Positions 13,151 through 23,700 of a stretch of DNA of 64,000 bases are shown piece after piece. The notes below the pieces were generated by a model, which saw only the letters and a list, made by a program, of their open reading frames with translations, was not told the DNA's origin and ran no database searches. Source of the stretch: Ligula intestinalis (lineage: Eukaryota; Platyhelminthes; Cestoda; Diphyllobothriidea; Diphyllobothriidae); contig JAYGXS010000001.1 of the NCBI GenBank assembly GCA_036362985.1, positions 51,365,954 through 51,429,953 of the forward strand. The letters run 5' to 3'. Positions within the stretch are counted from its first letter, which is position 1. Each line of letters starts with the position of its first letter. Both the position numbers and the translations under genes were made by a program.

Positions 13151-13899
13151 TATCACTGTTATCCTTAGATTTCTGCTACATTAAAAATGCGTGGATGATA
13201 GGCTGCCCCCGTAGTCGTCAGTTCAGTCACTTACCCACACTCTTTGGTCCGCTTACTATCTATCATCCCTTGATTGCCTTCGCCACGCGTGACTCAGCCC
13301 CCCTCGGCGTGATGACAGCTTGACGTTCCACTTGTCTCCAAAGAACCACGACGTGTCATGCAGTAAGGTTTGTTTGGAATCCATAGATCATGCAAGCTCC
13401 CTTTGCCACCTTCAACCCCAAGACTGTATAAAACGGGAATGGTAGTAGGGAGGATTCTAAGGGTGGGGCCTCACCGTAGAAAATCGGCAAAAAGGTGCAG
13501 TAAAACCTAGAAAATCAGCAAGTTATCGGCATATTTATTCTAATAGGTCTATATAGAGCAAGGAAATTGAGGGTGATATTAAAGCAATGTAAACAAAAGT
13601 AACTTTTGGCAAATCAAAAGAATTCGAGTAACAAAAAGCACAATAATACAACTTTGTGTGTGCCGGTTTATGAATGTAGTAGATAATACGCAGTTAGTAC
13701 ATAATAAACCAGGCCAGACTATGCATTTTTAAACACAAGAGCCTGTAGTTGCTCTGTTGCCCTATTTCCTTCTAGTACGTCACGCCACACATGAGTACAC
13801 ATGATGGCAACCGGTGACCCAACCTCTCTGTACGCAGCCTGCATCAACGCTCGATCCCACATGGCAGATACCGCACACACACCGACACTCAACCTTTGG

Positions 13900-14165
13900 C
13901 CTCGCGCGACTTGAGCGCAAATGAGCACTCCAGTCCGGTCTGACCAAGTACCTTCAAAGTTAACTAAAACAAAGACCGCTCTCAGTGGCCGCTGGGACGA
14001 CTGCCGCCAGGCTAGGCCTTTGGATACTGCTCGGGTGCAGACCTGCGCTATTTCGATAGTTCAGCTCCCCCTTTCTATGTTCCACTCCTTCTGTACAGAA
14101 TAGAATGTTCCTACCACTCTGGCCTCCCAATAATTTCTCTCTCCCCTAAAGAATCGGGCCTGGAG
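13900..14165 (-). repeat. R931 repeat, partial copy, minus strand
   Basis: The reverse complement reads GATTCTTTAGGGGAGAGAGA, GGGAGGCCAGAGTGGTAGGA and TATTCTGTACAGAAGGAGTG. These match the 5' part of the R931 consensus (GG-AGGCCAGAGTRGTAGGAA, TATTNTGTACA). Confidence 0.55.
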
Positions 14166-14799
14166 ATCGTAGCGAAAGGGAGTTTTTATACATTACCCTT
14201 AATTCCGTTATAAGCCCATTCAATCTTAGCGTTTGTTGACATGTTGTCCCCTTGATGCTTTGAGGCAGAATATAAAAAAGATAAGTAGATAGTCGTGATA
14301 GTTCAGGTGTTAATTTACTTCTTGCCGATTTTATTGACAGTCTTTTAATCATTTGAGGCAGTTTGACAGACGACAATGATGAGGGTCAATTCATGGGGGC
14401 ATTCGTGTTGAATGGCAATAATGTTTTTGACCTTTCCAGGTCATGTAACGAGTTTCCGTCCAGCGGTCTTGTTTATCGATCAGTTTTGAAGGGAATTTTT
14501 ACCATGCTTACTTAATGCTTACTTATTTATAATACAGAAAATACGTTTACTAACGTTGTAGCGACTGTTGATTTGGTCCCCAGCAAGATAAGGAACTATG
14601 GAGACCTCTTTTTTGAGCTTAACTCCTGGTAAATTAGAGTTTCTGCTAAGGTTGGTATTAGGATTGAGATAAGGAATAAGGATGTACGGAAATTCAAAGA
14701 TTAATATGTTCTTTGTAGACGACGTTATGTGGTACATAGAAACTTTCTAAGTGCATGTGTATTGCAGAGAGTTAAGTTAATAGGTACGACTCTTGTCGC

Positions 14800-15200
14800 T
14801 GCGATTTTCAAGTCCGTTTCAGAAGGCGAGCAGAAGAAGTGAGATTCCGAATGGAAGGAATAGTATATTCTGTACAGAGGAAGGGGAGAATAGGTTGGAG
14901 GAAGTTGATCGTTGGATGCGCGTCCATCCACTTCTAAGTGGGCGGCATCCGATGTTTGCGAGTGTGGTGGTCGTCGCAGCTGGGTCCTGTGTACGTCAGC
15001 AACAGGTAGATGATTGACAAGACTTAATTGGAGTAGGCAGGCTGGTGCATGCGCACTTACTAGCAGCCGCAGGCTGAAATTTGGCATAGTTTGTGGCATC
15101 TGTGATTGGCTTTCCCAGAGGGGGGCGGATAACTGCAATCACGTAACATCATACGTGGCGTGACGCCGGAGGTAGAGTGCGCTTCAGGGTAACTACATAT
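14800..15200 (+). repeat. R931-like repeat, partial copy
   Basis: AATAGTATATTCTGTACAGA and GGGGAGAATAGGTTGGAGGA match the R931 5' block. TGTGATTGGCTTTCCCAGAG and AATCACGTAAC match the downstream block of the copy at 12.8-13.1 kb. Confidence 0.5.
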
Positions 15201-15734
15201 GCATCACGTTGTGTACATTAAAAGTAGTATCAATAAGTGAAAACTCGAGATGCTGCTCGTATGGAAATTTCAAGGCCTTAAGCAATCGAATAACTATAAA
15301 AAATGTTTCATCCCTAAATAATCCTTCCTTTAAGTATTAATATTAAAAAAGAAGTAATTTACTATTAAATCTGTAAAAGAAAGGACGTTTTGTGCATTTT
15401 TTCTGCAAAATGGATAAGCGTATAGGGTTGGTCCAGGTTTTCATGAATGGAAAGTGCGTTGCTCAAGAACATAAAAGATCCCAAGCCGCCTTCAAATACT
15501 CTCAGTGGCTGATGGTTTGGATGACCAGTGGATGCGGGGAACTACCAATTTTGCTGTTGAAAACTTAATCTATAAATAGCTAAGTATTTGTAAATATTAT
15601 AAAACATAACTATGGTTATTGCGGCATCCTCCGACATCGAATTGATACCATACTTTTTCGGGATAGTGATGCTGATCACAGCTCTATAAGGTATGTTTCC
15701 GATTCGTAGTGACTTCATCTCAGGCAACTCGACA

Positions 15735-16110
15735 GGCATGATGCCACGTGATCACTAGCCTCGATTTGTCTCTGGGACAGCTAGTCACACGTGCCGCGAA
15801 CGCTTGCCTCTCATGGCGGCTACTAACAGTGCGTCTGGTTAATCACTTTCAAGGCCGACTCACAAAGGACCTCACTGCGATGACGGCCTACGCTCTCCTT
15901 ACTTTGGACGTGGCCCCACTAGCAGCCAGACCTATGCTTTTCAGATATTCAACTCCCTCCAGCCTATTCTCCACTTCCTTCTGTAAGCAATAGACTTTTC
16001 CTTTCACTCTGGCTTCTGACTTATTCTTATCACACACGGAGCCATGGCATGCGGATTGAACTGGCTAGGGTTTAATGTATTACCTTAACCCCTGTGATAC
16101 GTGTACCTTA
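15735..16110 (-). repeat. R931-like repeat, partial copy, minus strand
   Basis: The reverse complement begins GTATCACAGGGGTTAAGG and continues with AGAAGCCAGAGTGAAAGG, TCTATTGCTTACAGAAGG and GTGGAGAATAGGCTGGAGGG. It ends near GATCACGTGGCATCATGCC. It faces the copy at 14.8-15.2 kb. Confidence 0.55.
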
Positions 16111-16330
16111 CCGCTTCGGTCCAATTTCGTAGGTCTCAGTCATCTTCTATGTCAGCGGGCTGCTGCTAATGGCCTGAAGTTCAAAACTTTGCATCAGTCA
16201 AATGAAATAACGACAAGTTGAGGAAACAATACTTAATGCAGAAAATGCTGAAATTTGTGCTCAACAACTTTATAGACAGACAACTGTAGACATCTAACTT
16301 GTTTCTATGTCAACCTTAACTATACCTATT

Positions 16331-16532
16331 TTGATGAACGTTCACCCGACCGCTAACGAAACTCATCTCTCCCACTCTGTCTGGGGTATTGACTGACACA
16401 CTGACAGCCGTAGCAGCTCCTAGTGTAGGCAGATAGTATTACGGCTCTGCTATGGCTTTCAGGGTCTCTCTCAATATCCCAGGCAGAGTGGGACAGATGA
16501 GTTTCGTTAGTGGTCGGGTGAACGTACATCAA
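16331..16532. repeat. Foldback / MITE-like inverted repeat
   Basis: The left arm begins TTGATGAACGTTCACCCGAC and the right arm ends GTCGGGTGAACGTACATCAA on the same strand. Within 16338-16385 against 16478-16525 I count 3 mismatches in 48 pairs. Weaker pairing continues inward to about 16400/16463, leaving a loop of about 60 nt. There is no coding capacity. It could be a MITE with terminal inverted repeats or a hairpin-forming foldback. Confidence 0.75.
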
Positions 16533-16572
16533 TGAGTGTCGATATCCCTCGACCTAACCCCGACAAGACAAT

Positions 16573-16737
16573 GAGGTTGAGGCTCAGTGGTTAGGGCATT
16601 TGATTCTGGTCAACGAGGCCGCGTGTTCGAGGCTCGGGTGGGATGCCACTTTGGTATGGGTATGACCGGCTGACAGTGGCTAATAAGCCAGAAATGGCCA
16701 TCCTAGTCCCTCTCGTCCTTGCTGGTTATACTATCTA
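16573..16737 (+). repeat. tRNA-headed SINE with hammerhead-like body (copy 3)
   Basis: A clear tRNA-like head: A box CTCAGTGGTTAGGGC, B box GTGTTCGAGGCTC. The body TATGGGTATGACCGG, CTGACAG, GGCTAATAAGCC, AGAAATGGCCATCC and TAGTCC follows, with the tail CTTGCTGGTTATACTATCTA. The core CUGACAG is mutated from CUGAUGA (16664-16708), so cleavage activity is unlikely in this copy. Stem II is perfect. Confidence 0.85.
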
Positions 16738-17074
16738 CTTTACTGATTTTACACACAAAAGCACAATAAGCAAAGTAAACTTGTGCTGTATTTGTGAGCA
16801 GTGTGTGCATTATAGTCTCGTTTTATTGTATCGTTACAGTTAGTTACAGTCAGTTACATTAGGCTTTGAATTATTAACCGGACGTTTATGAGCTATTATT
16901 AGTGATTTTAGATTCAATAAATTATTAACTCGAGCAGGAATAATCATATGCAAACCCAGCTGGGGCCTTTTGGAGAACGCTCGTGACTTTATCAAAATAT
17001 AAATTTCGCGGATGCTTTTCAGGTAGCCTGTGGGCTTGCAGTTGCTTGTGTGAAGTTGGCGACCTTTAATCTGA

Positions 17075-17440
17075 CAGCAAATGGCAGGTGGCGAGGCTCT
17101 GATGAACTGCGGTTCGATGAAGTGCTTATGACCCATCTGATAGACACCAGTGGTGGACCAACTGCGCCGTCTGTAAGCGCGTTTGTTTGTGTTGTCCGAC
17201 CAGCTAGTGTTCAGGGTTATGCTTGGCTGATGAAGGCTAATAAGCCCGAAACAGTTATGTATCAAGTTATCCCCAGATGCTGTCATACCCCACTTACTGC
17301 TATTATGACTTGGCCGGAATCGGCCTGGCAGGCGGTCACCCGTTGGGGACCTCTGACCACCACACGAACTTTGTTTAGTTCGGAAGTCTATTCGATCGGT
17401 GTTCGCACATTCCTGAGTGAATATACATATATATATATCC
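17075..17440 (+). repeat. ~365-bp hammerhead element, copy A
   Basis: A non-coding unit running from AATGGCAGGTGGCGAGGCTC through GCTTATGACCCATCTGATAG and GTTATGCTTGGCTGATGA to GAGTGAATATACATATATAT. Two more copies lie at 18655-19020 (minus, circularly permuted) and 19021-19340 (plus). Its hammerhead core (CTGATGA, GGCTAATAAGCC, CGAAAC) is the best preserved of the three. The element resembles retrozyme or Sm-alpha-type hammerhead retroposons in size and layout, but is distinct from the tRNA-SINE family here. Confidence 0.75.
17222..17266 (+). ncRNA. Hammerhead ribozyme candidate, best preserved core
   Basis: Stem I is CUUGG with UCAAG (one G-U). The core is CUGAUGA. Stem II is GGCU/AGCC with an AAUA loop, flanked by an A-C pair where G-C is usual. 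GAAA is intact. Stem III is ACA/UGU with a GUUA tetraloop, giving a predicted cleavage site after A in GUA. All invariant core residues of the family are present. The non-canonical first pair of stem II and the GUA site may slow cleavage. Confidence 0.65.
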
Positions 17441-18360
17441 AGAAATGAAGTTGAGAACTGCTTTTTAACATGTTATTTACTTATGAACTTCATTTTCTGC
17501 ATCCACATTGTTTTTGCCTGTTTTAAATCTGGTCAACACGTTTACATCGTTTTTTTTCAATAAAGGCTTCAGGTTTGCTTTACTCTACCATGCTTATATC
17601 TCCATTCATATGCGTTTACGTGCAGATATACTTTCAGCTCAAAGCTCTCCATTACATCTGGATCTCTACCAACATACTTCCAGTACACTAGATATTCACA
17701 AAACTTGTAACGGTCGTAAGGTGCATTTTCCCGTATCATATCGCCTCCTACAGTACATGCACCGGAGATGCACTAAGAGCAATCATCATTGACTTGTTCT
17801 AAGGGGCTAGAGACCGGTATCGTGGCAGAACCAGACGATAGGATATTGTTGAAAAGGTAACCAAATTCTTTTAAATTATTACACGATATCTATTCAAATT
17901 CCAGCTTTTACCAGACGTGATGCATTTTCTCCATCCAATGGCAGAGTAAATGTGAGTATATTAGATAATTTTACATCTATTATGTCCTTGGCATTACTAT
18001 CATCGCAGTAGATAGTTATTACGGCGAAGTGACTACATAAGAGTTTCTTACATTACGTGCGTCCTATATACAATTATCATTACAGCAGGTAGTAATTATG
18101 GGGAAATGTGTCTAAAAAAAGCAGCGTTAATATCAATGACAGTTTGGTGTGTTGGTAACAAGGAAATGGGACTACTTTAATGTCAATATTTATGCACTAT
18201 TTTATATATTGAGTGGTTGCGATGGGGAATATGATAAAAAGTAGGCTGCTCATCCGATCTATCTGATTGTGGAGCATACTTGTCCCGTTGGGCCCAGAGG
18301 CTCGTTCTAGAGTGAACGCAGGCAATCGCATAGTGAATTCAGACAGCAACCGAAAAAGTA
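17441..18360. other. No gene recognised
   Basis: AT-rich sequence with a short TA run near 17421. The open frame at 17508-17792 has no known motif. Confidence 0.4.
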
Positions 18361-18525
18361 ATGAGCTCGTTGTGCAATGGTAGAATGCTAAATTCAATGA
18401 CTAAATCTCTCAGGTTTGAATCCCGGTTGATCCACACCTGGATTAGGCATGTATAAGTGGCTGATGACGGCTCGTAAGCCAGAAATGGCCATTCCAGTCG
18501 TCCTAGCTTTTGTCGGTTCCACTCC
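18361..18525 (+). repeat. tRNA-headed SINE with hammerhead-like body (copy 4)
   Basis: The head has an A-box-like GTGCAATGGTAGAATGC and a B box AGGTTTGAATCCCGG. The body has AAGTGG, an intact CTGATGA, GGCTCGTAAGCC, AGAAATGGCCATTCCAGTCG and the tail TTTTGTCGGTTCCACTCC. Stem II has a CGUA loop, and AUGGCCAU is a perfect palindrome as stem III (18455-18499). Stem I is weakened on its 5' side. The head resembles a Gln/Glu-type tRNA but lacks a proper acceptor stem. Confidence 0.85.
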
Positions 18526-18654
18526 GTCATACGTCTAAGATCGCTAGGCAACTGCCTGCTATCACTCTCAAACGAACTTTAAGGCACAACGGGACAAATA
18601 TGTTACAAAATCTGATAGATCAGTGAGCACTCTGCTACTTTATAAATATTTATA

Positions 18655-19020
18655 TCAGAGGGGGATGAGAGTGCTTGAGTTCAGCTTGATAAAAATCTGT
18701 TGAGAGCTTATTTGGCATTCAACCAAGCATAAACCTGACTACCAACTGGGCCATACGCTCATACACAGATGGCGCAGGTTGTCCGCCATCTGGGTCTGCC
18801 AGATGGGTCATAAGCACTTTGTCGATCCGAAGTCCATCAATGTTTCGCCACGTGCCATTCACTGCGACTACGGACTGGATATATGTTCACTTAAGAATGT
18901 GTGAAGACCAATCTAATAGGCTTCCCGAAGTAAACAAGGTTAATATAGGTGGCTAGGGTTCCTGAAATGGGCGACCCAATTACAGGCCGATGTCGGCCAA
19001 GTCATGATAGCAGACACACA
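18655..19020 (-). repeat. ~365-bp hammerhead element, copy B, circularly permuted
   Basis: Read on the minus strand, the copy begins CTGCTATCATGACTTGGCC, which in copy A lies downstream of the hammerhead. It passes through the A-type 3' end (AGTGAACATATATCCAG), then the A-type 5' end (AGTGAATGGCACGTGGCGA), then GTGCTTATGACCCATCTGGC. It ends in the hammerhead (TATGCTTGGTTGAATG ... ACAGATTTTTATCAAG) and CTCATCCCC. The whole unit is present once, but opened at a different point from copies A and C. The core is degraded. Confidence 0.7.
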
Positions 19021-19340
19021 TTTATGAACTGAGGTTCGGTAATGTCCTAATGATCCATCTGGTAGGCTCCAGTGGTGGACCATCTGCGCTATCTGTGATT
19101 GCGAATGTTTGTTTTGTCTAGCCCAGGTGGTTGTCAGAGTTATGCTTGGTTGAATGAAGGCCAATAACCCCGAAACGGTTCTGTATCAAATTACCTCAAA
19201 ACGCTGTCATTCGTCTATGCATATGCCTGGCAAGTGGTTGTCCGTTTTGCGACACCTAGCCCCCATAGGAAGTTTTTTACTTCGGGAAGCCAATTTGATC
19301 GGTGTTCGCATATCCCAGAGTGAATATATACCAGGCAACT
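19021..19340 (+). repeat. ~365-bp hammerhead element, copy C
   Basis: In the same phase as copy A but about 40 bp shorter at the 5' end: ATGAACTGAGGTTCGG, CTAATGATCCATCTGGTAGG, GTTATGCTTGG, a degraded core TTGAATGA, GGCCAATAACCCCGAAACGG and TGTATCAAA, ending GAGTGAATATATACCAGG. Stem III (ACG/UGU) keeps pairing through a G-U. It lies head-to-head with copy B. Confidence 0.7.
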
Positions 19341-20180
19341 ATTACTAACAACTCAAATTCACTCCAATAGGTTCTTTATTATCGCGGCGATTCACCGAAT
19401 TAAATCTGAAACGGTTACATAAGTCTGTGGTTAAACACTTAGGCCAAATTTCTGGCTACTTGACGTAGATTACGCTGTTATAAAATACTGCGAAGCTGAA
19501 CGGCTGTACTAGAGTCTTAATAGTCCACTGGTGAACAAGCAACAGGAGACATTCACCCGTTTTTCTTTTCAGTGAACAAAGGCTGGATGATGGCAATCAT
19601 GTAATCGCAGTCCACAGAAAAGACTTCAGCGCCGGAATCCTCCTCCACCATGGGAGCAACTATGCTGTTGCCCACAAACAAAGCTGCGGTTGAATTCTTT
19701 TTAATCGGGCCTATCAGTACTGCAGCGAGTATTTACTTAGAATAGAACTTGCCAACTGCTACCATTTGATTGGGGAAAATCCCTTCTGTCTTTCAATGCA
19801 TATGGGCATTGCCCTCTTACCATGCGCTTTCAATATCTCTGAGTCACATTAAGGTGATAAGAGGCATTCAATAATTACCTTAACTTCATGTGAAAAACTG
19901 ACCAATGGTTTTTGCAAATACATGTTTTGTGTAGAACAGGAAATGATTACATACGTTGTCTTGTATATTAATGGGTCTATCCGTCTAGTTGAGGTCGGAA
20001 ATAACCTACAAATGACCTTCGTGCTTATTTTGAGTAGGTTACGAAACCCGCGAATTGAGGGTCGCGAGGAGACTCATGTGCTACAATTAATCGGGTTGGC
20101 AACGACATTATTTTTTTACGTTATAATTGCCCTTCAATTGACGGTTGTGACACGGAGGATAGCCTAGGCAACTTTAAAAA
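19341..20180. other. Upstream flank of DDHD1
   Basis: No recognised coding sequence. An open frame at 19922-20167 is not in frame with the DDHD1 start and has no motif I know. A possible spliced-leader or 5' UTR acceptor (CCTAG) sits at about 20163-20167, which is speculative. Confidence 0.35.
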
Positions 20181-20763
20181 ATGACTTTCGACCATTTTTT
20201 AATGCCTCCGGAAAATATTCGTTGGTTTTTTCGACCCATTGGAGTAGATACAATGAAGTACAAACCTTTCAGGGGATATGACTCCATCCGATTGGAAGCG
20301 AAATTTCGTGAATCTGTGACCCAGCTATTTTCTAGAGAAAGCTTGGCCGAATTAGTTGTAGTTCGGGACGGGTTATTTGAAGCAAACATCAAGGAAGGAA
20401 ACTGTCTGCCTATTTACTGGGACAGTGAACGCATGACCGTTACTTCTGACAGCAGCAGTTGGATGAAATCATTTATTATAAGAGGAACATGGTTTCGCAC
20501 AGACACGTGGCAACCATTACCGGAAAAATTGTCTGAAGAAATTGATGCTATTTACCGAAATTTCGGTGCAATTGAAAAGGTCACCCAAGTTAGTTCTGCA
20601 AATAAAAAAGTTGCAAGTAAAATATTTTTTGTTGATAACGGTATAGTTATGCATTCTCTTCAGGCGGATAAGGGTTTTGTTCGTTTCCTGGACGACGGGA
20701 AGGTTTATCTAGATGAAAGTGCAACTCTACACTATTTCCGCTCCAAATTCACCATGGAAAAAG
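20181..20763 (+). CDS. DDHD1: DDHD1 exon 1
   Basis: The start is ATG at 20181, with an in-frame TAA at 20175-20177, so no upstream in-frame extension in this exon is possible. The exon encodes residues 1-194 and the first base of codon 195. It contains the WWE-like motif and a long charged region leading to the lipase core. The donor is AAAAAG|GTAAGC. Confidence 0.88.
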
Positions 20764-23700
20764 GTAAGCTCTATGCTATAAATCAATTTCCACAGGAATA
20801 AAACTTTCCCGAGGTTACAAAGAACTTGCTAATATTGAAGACAAGCCACTTGATATTGCACATCTGGTATTTGTTGTACACGGAATTGGACAGACATTTG
20901 GAAGTATACAGAACGACAACTGGAAGTAAGAATAATTAGTTCCGAGCAAAAAAAGGACTTACTCTTCTCTAAGTGGTTTTTGCTAAGGTGCTGTCCAATG
21001 GGTTCAAATCCCGGGCCTTTCTTCTGTACATATTTAGAGGATTTTACTACAGCATGTTGCCAAATAGATAAAATTGGCTTGCTGAATGTACCTATCGTGT
21101 GATTATGTAAGGGCGGAAGTCTTTAGCTGCGTTGTTTTGTAATAATTTGCGTATTACCAAAATTAGGAGGGCATATCGTTGGTTTTTTTTAAATCAAAGC
21201 TATGTAGGCACATACTTTTATAGCATTAACTTTTTAAACCCTTTGCGACTTCGTCATGTTTATTAAGATGCCTTTGCAAGTATCTCTTCTTATTTTAGAA
21301 TGCGAAATTCATCCGTTAATTGCTTCGCAAAGCACTTTGGAAATAATGGGCAGAGGACTGAATTTTTGCCTGTGGAATGGAGAACCTCACTAGAACTCGA
21401 TGAAGCTGCTATTCATAGTGTGACACTTGCACACTGTCAACCATTTCGTGTTCTTTTTAACAGCATTGCCCTAGATATTCTTTACTACACCAGCCCAATG
21501 CACAGAATGGAAATAATGAGGGCATTTTACCACGAAGTTATCCGTCTCTACAGCATGTTCTGCTCCCGCAATCCCTATTTTGAAGAAAGTGGAGGGAAGG
21601 TTTCGATTTTGGCACACTCACTTGGAGCAGTTGTTGCATTCGATGTCCTTACTGGTTCGACACCATCATCCTCAACAACAACGTATTTTCAATCAATTAA
21701 TGTGCGTTTTATGAGACCCCGTATCTCTTACTAGCAAAATATTTCGATAATTGTGAAGGTTTATTCGGCTAGTTTAAACTTGTATCGGAAACTTCTGAGT
21801 TTTATGTTAAATTTTTCAATTTAAAGTTAATGTTTATCTATGGGCAAAATATTTACAGAATGTACTTTGACTCTAGAAGAAACAAATGCATATATGTATA
21901 TGCAAGGGAAGTAGGTATATTTAGAAAACTCAAATTTTGAGCTGATTTGGAACGAGATTCGTAAGTTCACCAGCTGTTATCCTTAAATTTTGAAGGATAT
22001 TGTGCTGTTTTCCCCTTATTTGCCTTAAATACGAAAATATTACTCCCATTCAGGATGACCAAGCAGTGATCTTTACTAGTCACATTTAAGGACTTACAAC
22101 AGACTATAACAAATAAGAATACATTTGGATTTATGGAACTTCAAAATTACGTTAATTATTAATTGCCTTCAAATTCGGGGGCGTATAATAGAGAACTAGG
22201 TGCATGCGCATCATAATCTTCTTATTTGTACAACTCAATGAATATCGTCGATTTAGTCACTTTTAAATGTTGTCATCATACATGTTAGTATCGTTTTTAA
22301 TTTAGATCGCGTTAGAAGCCAAAGCGTCGCCTGTGAAACCGGTCAGTCCTCATTCTCAGTAAGTACTTGACGATAATTTATTCTTTAAAACAACTTCCTA
22401 GATTGGTGCTTCAATCCAAATTTTAAAACATTCAGTTTTTACTTTATCTGCAGATTTTGTATATCACATGGCCTGTTCTGTCCGAACTATCTTGCGATTT
22501 ATGATTTATGACGTCATATTTAAAAAACAAATGTTTGCTGATGAAATACACTCCCCTCGTTAATATATAAGCCATTTTTTTGTAAGCGGACCACATCAAT
22601 GTTTTAGGAAGAAGGTGATTTAACGCAAATATCTGTAAATGAGGCAGTAGAATATGTTTTAGACAAAAAATGTTTATTTATTTTAATTTTTGCTCCCTAA
22701 CTTGAACGTCAAAATTTTTCGTCTTTCATTCTCAATTTCATCTCTTCGTAAGTTCATTGAGTCGTGATCGGAGTTTACTGCTCAAATGGCATTGAAATAA
22801 CTAGAACAGCAAACATCCCACAGGAATTTACTGGTACCGTGTGTTGTTTTTTGTGTTTTAATAGCGGCTTTTACACGGTATTAAGGCAGTTGGGCATTTG
22901 CTACGGAGATGGGGCTGCATAATATCCTATTTGGATTCCGGATACTTTGTCCGCTTCAAGGAGACGTATTTTCCGGTGGAACGTATCCCCATGTAGCACA
23001 AACACTCGACAGTTAACTCGTTGGGTAGTTAAATGACAAATATTTGCAGTTCTGAAATAAAATGATTCATCTTAATTTGTCAATTATGGTAAGAGGTAAT
23101 TATTATACTACGAGGTAGCTATCAGCTGATAACTACCTCTTAGTATTGAGAATTTTCTTTCAATATTAGAAAGCACTCTGAATGATCATCTCATATCAAA
23201 CAGGATGAATAATTTGACGATGGACGATTTCGCTTTCACATTGATTCAAGCGAACGTGCTTGAGGGCACTGGCTAGACTAATAGAAGTTTGTGCACATAG
23301 ACCGATGAGAACTTAGTTCAATCCATAGAAATTAACCTGTCAACTCCACGGTGAAGAAATGTCGGCGCTGTAGCTTATGCATACCTTTGTAAAACTTTTT
23401 ATTCTCTGTTTTCTTAGGAAGTTTGTTATTGCTTTACACCACCTATAAGTTCAGTGACCTATTCCTTTGAAAGAAATCGATGTGCATGCTTTTAGAGACG
23501 TATGCGGAGTGCCAATTGCACACCTTTAAGACATGTATGTAGCTTTATTTGCACTGGCTGATATTGTTTTAAGGAAACATATGAGCACCATAATATTTTT
23601 AAGTAATGGAGCTCAACAATATTTTGTTCCTAGGCTAATTGAAATGGAACGAACTCTAATACAACAGAAACCAAACAGGTCTAATCGATGCTGTTCAAAA

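Noticed and set aside
15542..15739. 65-codon minus-strand frame
   Set aside because: No motif; flanks the R931-like repeat.
17093..17120. A second CTGATGAA...GATGAA stretch resembling a hammerhead core in the 365-bp element
   Set aside because: No GAAA with a pairing stem II follows; chance similarity.
19922..20167. Possible upstream DDHD1 exon (81-codon frame)
   Set aside because: Not in frame with the DDHD1 start, no family motif, and a stop precedes the ATG at 20181.
20985..21030. B-box-like GGGTTCAAATCCCGGGCC in DDHD1 intron 2, possible SINE head
   Set aside because: The SINE body does not follow, and the match is too short to call.
22608..22680. Candidate DDHD1 exon after TTTTAG (EEGDLTQISVNEA)
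   Set aside because: Its open frame is not compatible with the phase left by 22306-22358, there is no clear donor, and no family similarity.
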